In this document: piece by piece, positions 26,401 through 34,349 of the stretch
Layout: every line of letters starts with the position of its first letter
How positions within the stretch are numbered: position 1 is the first letter of the stretch
Source: Aplectana chamaeleonis
Lineage: Eukaryota; Nematoda; Chromadorea; Rhabditida; Cosmocercidae
DNA: 64,000 bases
Assembly: GCA_029168955.1 (NCBI GenBank)
Contig: JAPDOI010000010.1
Location: 2,317,001 to 2,381,000, forward strand
Reading direction: 5' to 3'
Made by a program: the position numbers and the translations under genes
The notes under the pieces: model-generated
The model's database searches: none
Seen by the model: the letters and a program-made list of their open reading frames with translations, nothing else
Told to the model about the DNA's origin: nothing

Positions 26401-29400
26401 GTATTGGGTAACCATTTCGGGCGACCCGGACGAGCAGCAAATGGTCGTCCGGGATTGGGGAACCATTTCGGGCGACCCGGACGAGCAGCAGCAAATGGTC
26501 GTCCGGTATTGGGTAACCATTTCGGGCGACCCGGACGAGCAGCAAATGGTCGTCCGGTATTGGGTAACCATTTCGGGCGACCCGGACGAGCAGCAAATGG
26601 TCGTCCGGTATTAGGTAACCATTTCGGGCGAACCGGACGAGCAGCAAATGGTCGTCCGGTATTGGGTAACCATTTCGGGCGACCCGGACGAGCAGCAAAT
26701 GGTCGTCCGGTATTGGGTAACCATTTCGGGCGACCCGGACGAGCAGCAAATGGTCGTCCGGTATTGGGTAACCATTTCGGGCGACCAGGACGAGCAACAA
26801 ATGGTCGTCCGGTATTGGGTAATTCATATACCAACCAATGACGTGCGGATTTTCCCGTTTTTTGTTATCTGCCTTCTGTAAGAACAGACGAAATTTTGAA
26901 GAAAACAGAAAAAGCAGTAAGTCTCGATTCGTAGCAAAGTCACGCCTGGGACAAGAGAAGTTTCACCAACACAAACGCATGGGTTGCGGAGAAATTTGAC
27001 CCATATTCTCGGCAGTTTTCTTTGCCAAACTACTATCTCTCTACACTGCTTATCCGGGAGGGCGTGGCGTAGCACCAACAGGAGCTGTCGTTTGCTGTAC
27101 ATGGTCGAGCTCGATCCTCGCCCAAGGTCAATCAAACCCACTATCCTTCTAGTGTCCCTAAACTGGTGCCAGTTTCATCTTGAGGAGATGGAAGCGCTCA
27201 ATGGAAAGTTGGCTCATCCCTGCAAGCCCACGTATTGGCCCTAAAAACATGCGTGGTCGGGACTGCTCCCAACTCTTTGCCAAATCTCCACCCGCTCAGT
27301 GGAAACACCCCCAAACTGATTATATGAATACGGTTATTTAACTCGCGTTAGACGCTTCCAATGGCGTATGGCAGCGGTCATACCTATCTCCGAGTGTCAA
27401 GTGACGCTGGGGTTTGCACTATTGACATCTGTTCTTAATTTCTCTCCATAGCTGAAGTCTATCCGAATGAGAATGTCCACCCACGCGGTCGGCATGCATG
27501 TCGAGCGGCGGTCGTCGTGGCTTTTTTAGACCTGCAAATTGATTAGCATGTTTCTAGAGCGCGCACTGAATATTATCCCAGTCAGGTGTCTGCAGTCGTA
27601 GAAGAGCTCGCTCGGATTAGCCTCCGCGACTGCCGTTCGACATGCTCGCCGACCACCTGGGTGGACAGTCTCATTCGGTCACACGTTACCACTGCTGGCG
27701 ACTTGCTGCTGATGTTGGCGGCATTGTACCGGTAGCGGCAGTCTCTGATATTATCAACTGGCGCGCACGCCAACGCCGCTACGCGGCGTACATGTAGCGG
27801 AATATTTTCAGAGTGCGCTCGCAGTGCGACACGATCATGTGCATGGCGATGCGACCAACGCGTCGCCGTGAAATACACGGTGATGCAATAGACACAGCGA
27901 GTCGCCGAACTGCCCAATCCCAAGGTTTTTAGAGGCGATCGTGTTTGAATGTGTTTCACATCTATCGCGACGCGACCAGATCGATGTGAAAGCTTCCATG
28001 TATTCGATTGCGTTGCAGTGCGATTGCAGTTTGAAAAAGGATTATCTTCCCACCGTCCTCAGACACGCTGCATGTGCCAGCGTTGGAGCGTTGTGCGCCA
28101 GCGTTTGAATGTTTCGCGTCAGCGTTTAAGCGACATGACGCTTGCCGCTGCTCGTTAGCTATGAACGGATCTTAAGCGCTCTAGCACAGGCCGTACGAGT
28201 CTATTAGCTGCGCTGTCTGAATCGAGCCTGCATGTTGTTATGTAAAGTGTGTCCGAAGGAGAATGGCGGCCTACGCGGTCGGCGTGCTTGGCAGGCGGCC
28301 GTCGCATGTGACGCTCTCAGACGTGTGTTGGATTCCAATGGCGTCCCCCTCCCCCTTCTGCAGAGCTGATTGATCGGCGCAGTGTTTGCTGCCAGCCGGT
28401 GCCGGCCCCGCTTGTAGTCGACGGCTGTGGGGGAGTTTTGGCATGCTCGTCCGAGAGCGGCGAACGCCACGGCCGCCTGCCAAGCAAGCCGGCCGCATGG
28501 GCCGCCATTCTCATTCGGACACACTCTAACTAATCCACAACCACTCTGACGCTTGGTCAACCCACTATTTGTGCGAGTACTTCGATTCTTTTGGTTTTTT
28601 GTGAGCTTTCTATATTAATAACTCTAAACCTCAACCTCAGGTTATTCGCATAGAATCGATACCATTTTCGAGTGTGTGTGCTGTATAAAAAACACAGACT
28701 AGGATGGAAACGATGTGAGGATGAAGTAGTGTTAACCAACCTCTCGCCGCTCCAAATCTCCGGGCTGCAAGCTGGTTCCGAGCAACGGGGCTGATGGAAA
28801 ACTTCGTCACTCTTACAAATAGTTGCACTTCCAAAGTCCACCAATTTGCCTAGACCATATCGTTATAGGCTTCCGCATGGAACGTTTTTCATTAACTCGT
28901 TGATCAAAATAAGATGGGAAACTTACATAGAAGTTTTTCGTTCATTACGACATTTTCTAGTTTAATATCAAGATGAGCGATATCATGACAGTGTAAAAAT
29001 AGAAGAGCATCTGCTACCTGCAAAGAACTCTATTAAAGTTGTGATCAATTGCGAAGATCCTGATGGAACTTCCAGATGTAGCTTTTGGATTGATGGCTCA
29101 TCAACTTGAATAATGGCCCAATAAAGTTAGATAGGGCGGAAGGGGAACTTGGTTATAGAACTGGTTCGGTGGGCTAGGGGATTTGGTCATAATCTCATTA
29201 CACAGTTATAGAAATGAAAAACGGAAATGAAATGAGCCACGATACTTTGTACGGGAACGATCCGTTTTGGAATAGGAAATAGTACCATGCAAATATTCAA
29301 CACTTTCATGACAAGGCACTTAAAGAAGTTGGAAATATGTCTAGGTAGTCAATGTTCTTCAAAAACCAGTCACTAACCTGAGAAAACAAAAATGCAAGCA

Positions 29401-32400
29401 CCTCTTCCGTAGTGTCTGCACGCCTCATTGTGAAGTCGTAAAGATCTATAGAGTTGTCTACGAGTTCCATCACCAGTAGGAAGGATTTTGCTTCTTCAAA
29501 TGAATCGACAAACTGTAAAACTACTGACCTCTGAAGTGAGAACAGGAAGGTATTTTACGAGAATTGCAATTAAACCTACTTTTATGATATTTGGATGTTC
29601 AAGGTTTCTCAATAATTCAATTTCATCTGGATAGTCACCTTCAGCAGTGCATGCGTAATGAGGTAGTTTTGATTTGTAGATGGTTTTCAAGGCTAACTGA
29701 AATAATAGACAGAATTTGAATCATTACTGCTAACACAGCCACAGAAAAATCTACTCAGATAATAACACCGGCTGAGCGGGCGGAGAAGTAGGGTCGCCGG
29801 CTGAGCGGGCAGGCCTATTTCGGGAGCGGGGCGTCTTACCGGCTGAGCGGGCGGGCATGCGTTTTACCTGCTGAGGGGCATGGCTTTGCCGGGTCAGCGG
29901 GCGGGCATAAATCCACGGCGGAGCATATCACCGGCTGATCGGGCAGAGACTAAAGCGAACCAGGCTCATGTACGGCGCGGGCGAAATGGGCTTCGAGCTG
30001 AATCGGGTGTTGGCATTCGAACGGGTGGTCATCCCCACGATTTGGATCATTGACCCCTCACCCCTTACGGTTCGTTGTGACCGTGGAGACGTGACAGCGG
30101 GTCAGTTCATGATTTTTGAGCAAGGTAAGGCTTGCCGCTTCAGAAATGAAACGCAAGCCTCGAACTTGCTGGAGGATAGGGAGGGCCTACTAGTGGCTTT
30201 ATCTACTCTTGCAGATCGATATCATTCACGTGGTAAGCAACTAATACCGGCAGAGCGGACCTCCATTTACCGGCTGAGAGGGCAAAGAAAGCGGTGTGAG
30301 GGGGCTACCACTTGCCGGCTGAGCGCTCCACCATTTACCGGCTGAGGGGGCAGTGAATACCGGGGCTCGCCCGGGTACAATGTTTAGTCAGCCGGTTTTG
30401 CCTGCCCTCTGGGCGAGGCGCGCCATGCGCTCGCACTGCGACCGATGCAATCTGGTCGATCCTCATTGACCGTTTCGACATTTAACAGTTCATACTATGT
30501 GTGATATGTTGGCTATGAGCATGAATGCACATCGTTGAAAACTTGTCTAGGAAACTTTCTAAGGGCATCGTACGCGGTAAGAACAAGTCACCGTTTTTTT
30601 CATTCATTCCCTAACTAGGCTTATCTTTACACAATGGTAGAGCTTGGCTCGTCAAAATACAATATTCCGAAGATATGGGTTGTCTAACGTGGAGCGTTCC
30701 ACCGGGTTCCACAAATCGTCTGCAGCTACCCGATAGGCCGGTATCATACTTTCAGCGACGAGCGACGCGACGCGATCTTCACCATCCATATGGACTGAAA
30801 ATCGATATGCCTGCTGTGCACTGTCGCTGGTCGCGGGAAGTATGATCCCGGCCATATTCAAGGAATTGTCTTGAGTTTAGCGCAACTGTTCAAAAAACCG
30901 ATATGGCAGGAATCCAAACACCGTTGCCGACTACTCTTTACTCTGCCTTTTTACGAGCCGGTGGTTTTAAACGGCTCTCTCGCTATTTTCATTTTTTAAA
31001 GGATATGCCCATTCAAAAACACCAAAAAGTGGAGAATGGGTTTCTGTGCGTACGATTCCTTTAAAGGCAGTGTTCACAATAGAAATCGTTTTTCTGTTTT
31101 CAGCTTGTCTTCAAAACGGTCCCATGCTGATTCCAACGATGTCTCTGAAATCGCACACGACCTTCTGGGAAAGGAGTTATGGTCTCCCAAAAATTGAGCT
31201 GAAGAAGCATGGTGGACGAGTTTTCCGAAGCTTGTAATCTCCATCTTTTGCCGCCGATGTATGCGAGCTGACCTGAGTAAAGATACAAGTTGAGAATGAA
31301 GGGAAGAACGGGGTTAACGACTGAAAATCATCGCTCATTTCACGATCTCGAGCATTCATTTGGTTACGTCGGTGGGCGGGCAATGCGTTTTTGGCGTTTG
31401 CCTTGCGCTCGAAGTGGCAACTTCGGGCTCTTTTGTGGCTCTTCCTGGCTCGTTTCCATGCGTGCTTTCGACGTTAACGTTACAGAGTGTCCCTCCACTA
31501 CCCATTCCTAGTGAAATTTCAAACACTTTTTTCATCGTGAACACTGCTTTTGAAGGCAGCATACACGCCTGTAAACGTGGTTTGGATAACATTGTGGATC
31601 GAGCCGTATGGCTTACAACATAATGCCTACGCATTTTGAAGTGTCAAAAATGACCCACAACGCCGCTACATGAGTTAGAAGTTGCCCTGTATTTTCACGC
31701 CCTCTGTATTTGCCATTTTCCTCCAACGCATGGTTGCTGGGCCATCTTCGCCGTCAGTGACGTGTGTGGCCAACTTCTATTTTATGTAGCGGCATTGTGG
31801 GTCGTTTTTGGCACTTCAAAATGCGTAGGCGTTGTAATCTGAGCCATACCATTCTATTTCCGTAGTTATCTCAACCACGTTTACGAGCGTGCATGCTGTG
31901 TTTAAGTATCGATAAAATTTCCTCGTTGGAAAAAAAACAAGTTGAAGCAAATACGAGCTTCATAAAACGGAAAAATCTTGCTTTCCTATGCTAATTTGTA
32001 TAGTTTCGTTTTCGAGATTCGTGTTAATGCAGCTTCGACTCCATTGCGTGAAATTTTCAAACAGGGTTGTTCGAGGTACCTTGCAGGTTGCTTAAGAGCT
32101 TTTAACTGGCCGTACGCGCATTGTTTACGGAATCTATGGATGAGAATTGGTCGGATTTATGCAACCTTTAGGTGTGTACTGCATTTCTCCCGCCTCCCAA
32201 CCTTCCATTGCCTTCAGTGAACTTACCGGAGTTTAGTGGCATATTATAGCAGTTGAGGTGTACAGTTTTTTACTGTTTACAGTAGAACTGAAGGCAAGAA
32301 GGCACCAGGCTTTTCAACTGGGACCGCATCGCGTTGCACACCACACACAGCATTCGATTCTACTGACCGAAAGACTATCTCGAGCAAAGCAAAGTAAGTA

Positions 32401-34217
32401 CGAATTTCGCAAAATATCTAATTAACGAATTAAAGGCACAGTTCAAGCTCAGAGACGAAATCATTCCCACATCATTGTGAATTAGAGCTACTCTATATAA
32501 CACCTGTCAAGTGCGAGCTCTCAATTTCCCTAATAAGCGGGATATAGGAGGAAGCCATCTGGGGCGCCCTTATCGGGAAACCACTTTGGCACGCCCCTTT
32601 TACGATCTTTCGAGCTGAATAGTGGTGTGATGAGCGACGATTTTTGATCAATATCCCCGTTCTTCCCTTCATTCTCGGCTTGTCTATCCATTCAGGTCGG
32701 CTCGCAGACACCGGTTGCATATGACAACGTTTACAAGCCTCGGACAACTCGTTTATCACACTTCCGCAGCTCAAGTTTCGAGACGCCATAACTCCGTTTC
32801 CAGGGGGTCTTGTACGATTACAGAGACATCATGGGAATCAGCGTGGGAGCATTTTTAAAATAGGCAGAAAACAGAAGAACGATTTTGAGGTTAGACTGTG
32901 CCTTTAAAGGCAGCATACACGCTCGTAAATGTAATTGAGATAACTACGAAATTAGAATGGTATGGCACAGAACACAACGCCCACACATTTTGAAGCGTCA
33001 AAAACGACCCAAAATGCCGCAACACGAGTAGGAAGTTGGCCCCGCCCCCTGTATTCGCTGTTCTCCTTCAAAACAGAGGTGTTGGGTCATTCTCACCGTT
33101 GTCGACGAGTGTGGTTCACTTATTGTACTTATTCTACAACCCACAAATGTCGACGACGGTGGGAATGGCTCACAATGGTCAGATACAGGGGTGGGGCCAA
33201 CTTCTCACTCGTGTATTGAGGGTCGTTTTTGACGCTTCATAATGCGTATGCGTTGTGTTCTGAACCATACGATTCTATTTCCGTAGTTATCTCAAACACG
33301 CTTACGAGCCTGTATGCTGCCTTTAAAGGCAGTGGTCACGATGAAAAACGTTATCGAATAAAAACTACAAAAATCGGCTTAGATCAAAAATGCTGAAAAA
33401 CTATGAAGGTAGAGCGGTGAAAAACGGGCCAGAATTAGAGTTTCTACGGCCCAAAGATGCCTTTCGTGCACAAGTGCATAGCGCCGACGAAAAAGATCGC
33501 AGTCTCATGCCAAGCTGTCAAAAATCATCTACATTCAGAGGAAGAAATAAATGCAAATTTACCTAAAAAAAACAGTTGGGCAATGAAAAAAAGCACTCCA
33601 GTCAATGTTTTTGACTAGATAAATATATAAATCCGAAGGTTCGTTGATTGAAATTCAATTTTAAGCCAACTGATGTTCTTGATAAAAGAGGTCATCGATG
33701 CCGATGATGTGGAGAGGGCTCGTCCACTATCAAAAGGCAAGGAAGTTCAGGCTTCAAATTTGGCCCAAAGCAGTGGTTTTTTCGCGAATTTTTCTTACAG
33801 GTCCTACTACTCGAGACCTAGAAAAGGGTTTAGAAAGAAAAGAAACGACAGGCATATTTGATCGCGACCACTGCCTTTAATTAGACAAATGCCCCGATAA
33901 TTCTCACACTAGTATATTCACTAAAACAGCTCTTCTCAGTATTGCGCACTGACATTTTTGATTAACCACGTATGAGGATTCTGAGCATGCTTTCTGGGAC
34001 ATGGATAATTCCATGAGCCTCATTTTCAGCACGTTGTAACATGCAAACAGGATAAACTGGACAGAAAGAGCCATGCAATGAACGAGAAGTGAAACTAGAA
34101 GAATATCCGATTTGTCATCACCTCTGCTCCGTCTTCGTTTCGTCTAATACGACAAACCTCGCCATATGAGCCGCTTTCAATAAATGGCCCTCGAGTGTAC
34201 TTCACGTCAAAATCCAT
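2384..34217 (-). CDS. Protein kinase gene, eight exons, 295 aa predicted
   Basis: I assembled this by finding GT-AG exons whose phases join: 34122-34225, 29580-29696, 29378-29512, 28927-29017, 28741-28849, 2718-2851, 2526-2660 and 2384-2454. The product is almost only a kinase domain that transfers phosphate from ATP to protein. Visible motifs are the glycine loop IESGSYGEV (13-21, first glycine replaced by Glu), ALK lysine K36, alpha-C glutamate E57, hinge VMELVD (85-90), catalytic loop HLDIKLEN (131-138, Leu for the usual Arg), DFG (151-153), SPE (175-177), DCWAIG (190-195) and R244 in the C-lobe. An acidic tail ends in SEK. The DFGSA motif and overall style suggest the CAMK group, resembling PAS-kinase or PIM-like enzymes; that is by eye only. 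Substrate is unknown. Extra 5' exons cannot be excluded. Confidence 0.88.
2526..2660 (-). CDS. Kinase exon 7: end of C-lobe
   Basis: A 135 bp exon encoding residues 229-272 after a split Glu codon. LEDLFSRIFH and CRAAAWEIRHHQW match the last helices of a kinase, with the conserved Arg at 244. It follows a 57 bp intron with acceptor CTCATTCAG. Donor GTAAAT. Confidence 0.85.
2718..2851 (-). CDS. Kinase exon 6: alpha-F helix
   Basis: A 134 bp exon encoding residues 184-227. FYAKDADCWAIGVLLYRL contains the DxWxxG motif of subdomain IX. The acceptor reads CTCATCACAG. The first base completes the serine codon begun in exon 5. Donor GTGATT, phase 1. Confidence 0.9.
3358..3630 (+). mobile_element. 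Palindromic TTAA element N, copy 1, at the left edge of the satellite
   Basis: The element is flanked by TTAA at 3,354-3,357 and 3,631-3,634. Its arms are about 60 bp inverted repeats: GTCCGAATGAGAATGG and GTGCTTGGCAGGCGG near the left end recur as reverse complements near the right end. There is no coding capacity. It ends 39 bp before the satellite and is a reverse-orientation relative of the copy at 28,246-28,525. Confidence 0.85.
4290..4700. repeat. Higher-order block of variant satellite units, instance 1
   Basis: Units carrying GAACAG, then GGTAGTGGGTAACC, then GGTATTTGGTAACC with TTCAGG, then AAATTG occur in this order. The same order recurs at about 9,600-9,850 and 20,810-21,210, showing that multi-monomer segments were duplicated within the array. 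Confidence 0.75.
9600..9850. repeat. Higher-order block of variant satellite units, instance 2
   Basis: It has the same ordered variants as 4,290-4,700. It also shares the private variant AAATTGTCGTTCGG with the block near 21,130, so these two are the closest relatives although about 11.4 kb apart. Confidence 0.75.
12640..13410. repeat. Homogenised stretch of the satellite
   Basis: About 15 consecutive units match the consensus almost perfectly; one TTCGGCCGAC change near 12,855 is the main exception. This indicates recent local amplification or gene conversion. Confidence 0.8.
16680..18240. repeat. Second homogenised stretch, built from duplicated blocks
   Basis: About 30 near-identical units. 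Rare markers repeat in order: ACCCTGACG at about 16,880, 17,443 and 18,056, and an extra-base junction (CGGAGCGACC or CCGAGCGACC) at about 17,180 and 17,998. A block of several hundred bases was therefore itself duplicated. Confidence 0.75.
20810..21210. repeat. Higher-order block of variant satellite units, instance 3
   Basis: GAACAG and GGTAGTGGGTAACC units, then a GGTATTTGGTAACC unit with TTCAGG, and two AAATTG units, one with the private TTCGG variant also seen near 9,775. Extra monomers within the block show later rearrangement. Confidence 0.7.
21530..25580. repeat. Region of repeated multi-variant satellite segments
   Basis: Rare markers recur: AAATGGACGTCC followed by GGGCAACC at about 21,541, 22,614 and 24,098; CAGCGAATGG near 21,587, 22,662, 24,148 and 24,446; GGTCTTGGGTAACC near 21,705 and 24,565; GTCCTGTATTGG near 22,008 and 24,815; CAGCTAATGG near 21,893 and 25,467. 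These mark several overlapping segment duplications. Confidence 0.75.
26822..27455. other. Intron sequence right of the satellite
   Basis: The satellite ends abruptly at GGGTAA followed by TTCATATACC. No repeat or exon was recognised in this stretch. Confidence 0.5.
27456..27685. mobile_element. Palindromic element N, copy 3 (degenerate)
   Basis: The left end reads ATCCGAATGAGAATGTCCAC and the right end GTGGACAGTCTCATTCGG, an inverted pair matching the arms of the copies at 3,358 and 28,246. The interior is diverged and the TTAA flanks are not preserved. Confidence 0.6.
27686..28245. repeat. Dispersed GC-rich repeat with GCGACGCGATCG-type motifs
   Basis: Non-coding. Motifs such as GTGCGACACGATCATGTGCA and GCGACGCGACCAGATCGATG occur here; related sequence is at 30,430-30,480, 38,710-38,810 and 43,115-43,270. 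No element boundaries could be fixed. Confidence 0.45.
28246..28525 (-). mobile_element. Palindromic element N, copy 2, right of the satellite
   Basis: This 280 bp element matches copy 1 when read on the opposite strand, including the interior GAGGCCGGCACCGGCTGGCA-like stretch. The arms carry GTGTCCGAA and CGGACACAC ends. The flanks are GTAA and CTAA, one base each from TTAA. With copy 1 it forms an inverted pair around the satellite, 215 bp from kinase exon 5. Confidence 0.82.
28741..28849 (-). CDS. Kinase exon 5: DFG and activation segment
   Basis: A 109 bp exon encoding residues 148-182. It starts KLVDFGSA, and SPEIW takes the place of the APE motif. Acceptor GGTCTAG, donor GTTGGT. The exon ends in phase 2, exactly compensated by exon 6, which lies 25.9 kb away across the satellite. 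Confidence 0.9.
28927..29017 (-). CDS. Kinase exon 4: catalytic loop
   Basis: A 91 bp exon encoding residues 117-146 plus one base of C147. It contains HDIAHLDIKLENVV: the proton-acceptor Asp (D133), Lys (K135) and metal-binding Asn (N138) are present, but the Arg of HRD is Leu. Acceptor CTTTGCAG, donor GTAAGT. Confidence 0.93.
29378..29512 (-). CDS. Kinase exon 3: hinge region
   Basis: A 135 bp exon, phase 0 at both ends, encoding residues 72-116. SFLLVMELVDNSIDLYDF is the beta-5/hinge/alpha-D segment. The intron before it is only 67 bp (GTAGGT...TTTTACAG). The donor is GTTAGT. Confidence 0.92.
29580..29696 (-). CDS. Kinase exon 2: ATP-binding lysine and alpha-C helix
   Basis: A 117 bp exon, phase 0 at both ends, encoding residues 33-71. 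LALK carries the ATP-anchoring lysine, and DEIELLRNLEHPNIIK carries the alpha-C glutamate and the conserved HPNII stretch. It is flanked by acceptor TTATTTCAG and donor GTAGGT. Confidence 0.93.
29768..30362. repeat. Degenerate GC-rich minisatellite in kinase intron 1
   Basis: About ten imperfect copies of ACCGGCTGAGCGGGC are spaced 20-50 bp apart in two groups, 29,768-29,950 and 30,240-30,362. The sequence between them is less repetitive. No coding potential is convincing. Confidence 0.7.
31065..31549 (+). mobile_element. TTAA element family A, copy 1
   Basis: The ends are AGGCAGTGTTCACAAT and ATCGTGAACACTGCTT, flanked by TTAA (31,061) and TTGA (31,550). The 485 bp interior is a reverse-orientation match to the copy at 39,295-39,780, including the AACTTCGGGCTCTTTTG-like segment. 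There is no transposase, so it is non-autonomous. It abuts element C copy 1. Confidence 0.88.
31554..31901. mobile_element. TTAA element family C, copy 1
   Basis: It starts AGGCAGCATACACGC directly after the end of element A and finishes at GCGTGCATGCTGTGT before TTAA (31,902). It is nearly palindromic throughout (AATGCCTACGCATTTTGAAG on the left, its complement on the right). It matches the copy at 32,908-33,322. Confidence 0.82.
31906..32433. other. Unassigned intron sequence between TTAA elements
   Basis: A/T-rich. No exon or repeat was recognised. Confidence 0.4.
32434..32903 (+). mobile_element. TTAA element family B, copy 1
   Basis: The ends are AGGCACAGTTCAAGCTC and its partner TAGACTGTGCCT, flanked by TTAA at 32,430 and 32,904. 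The interior shares GTTCTTCCCTTCATTCTC and GCCTCGGACAACTCGT with family A although the ends differ. The right TTAA is shared with the next element. Confidence 0.87.
32908..33322. mobile_element. TTAA element family C, copy 2
   Basis: It has AGGCAGCATACACGCTCG at the left and the complement GAGCCTGTATGCTGCCT at the right, with long near-palindromic arms. TTAA at 32,904 and 33,323 is shared with the neighbours on both sides. Confidence 0.87.
33327..33876. mobile_element. TTAA element family D
   Basis: The ends are AGGCAGTGGTCACGATGA and ATCGCGACCACTGCCT, flanked by TTAA at 33,323 and 33,877. It is 550 bp, with an interior unlike A, B or C and no coding capacity. It ends 245 bp from kinase exon 1. 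Confidence 0.84.
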
Positions 34218-34225
34218 GGGGCAGT
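34122..34225 (-). CDS. Kinase exon 1: start codon and glycine-rich loop
   Basis: A 104 bp exon with ATG at 34,217-34,215. It encodes residues 1-32, including GPFIESGSYGEV. The upstream acceptor ends CTGTTGCAG and lies 8 nt before the ATG. The donor GTGATG follows GCAGAG in phase 0 and matches the phase of exon 2. Confidence 0.85.
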
Positions 34226-34240
34226 CTGCAACAGGAAGAC
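34226..34240 (-). promoter_or_regulatory. Probable splice or spliced-leader acceptor upstream of the kinase start
   Basis: The minus strand reads CTTCCTGTTGCAG directly before exon 1, with ATG only 8 nt downstream. In nematodes an acceptor this close to a start codon is typical of trans-splicing of a spliced leader. The alternative is an ordinary intron joined to an unseen 5' exon ending in phase 1. Confidence 0.5.
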
Positions 34241-34349
34241 ATTATTTTCCAAGGGAAATTTAAAATTTGCAGATGTTTAGCGTTAGCAAACATCGAAGAT
34301 GGGCTTTTATGAACGGTTCGAGAGCTAATTTCTAAATCGAGACACCTAG

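Larger units (their letters stand above)
3669..26821. repeat. 51 bp satellite array, about 454 copies
   Basis: The monomer is 51 bp, starts ACCATTTCGGGCGAC, continues with CCGGACGAGCAGCAAATGG and ends TCGTCCGGTATTGGGTA. It is 59% GC (30 of 51) with six CpGs, while the flanks are A/T-rich. 23,153 bp divided by 51 is about 454. Most copies differ from consensus at 0 to 3 positions. Recurrent variants are CTGGAC for CCGGAC, TTCAGG or TTCGAG for TTCGGG, GAACAG for GAGCAG, AAATTG for AAATGG, and TTTTGG or TATTTG for TATTGG. Occasional units are one base longer or shorter. CCGGACGA and TCGTCCGG are an exact inverted repeat with an 11 nt loop. Each consensus unit has one GGTAACC at its junction. It lies wholly inside a kinase intron. 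Confidence 0.98.
2852..28740 (-). other. Giant kinase intron 5 (25.9 kb)
   Basis: It begins GTTGGT at 28,740 and ends ATCACAG at 2,852. It consists mainly of the 51 bp satellite, with about 0.8 kb of flank on the exon 6 side and 1.9 kb on the exon 5 side. The phases of the two flanking exons match, so the satellite interrupts the gene without damaging the frame. Confidence 0.85.
29697..34121 (-). other. Kinase intron 1 (4.4 kb)
   Basis: It begins GTGATG and ends TTATTTCAG on the minus strand. It holds a GC-rich minisatellite (29,768-30,362) and five TTAA-flanked inverted-repeat elements (31,065-33,876). Some sequence near 30,430-30,480 resembles a dispersed GCGACGCGATCG-type repeat also seen at 27,800-27,990, 38,710-38,810 and 43,115-43,270. 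No other gene is seen in it. Confidence 0.8.

Noticed and set aside
3669..26821. Possible CRISPR-like array
   Set aside because: Repeats are contiguous with no unique spacers, the genome is eukaryotic and no cas gene is present.
3509..26841. Many reading frames of 300 to 1,572 codons on both strands with 17-residue periodic proteins
   Set aside because: They arise from the 51 bp repeat, which stays open in five frames; the same DNA reads in several frames at once and unit-length changes switch frames. No start region, domain or splice signal supports a gene.
28557..28740. Extension of kinase exon 5 past 28,741
   Set aside because: The frame stays open for about 60 codons but loses kinase similarity immediately, and GTTGGT gives a donor whose phase fits exon 6.
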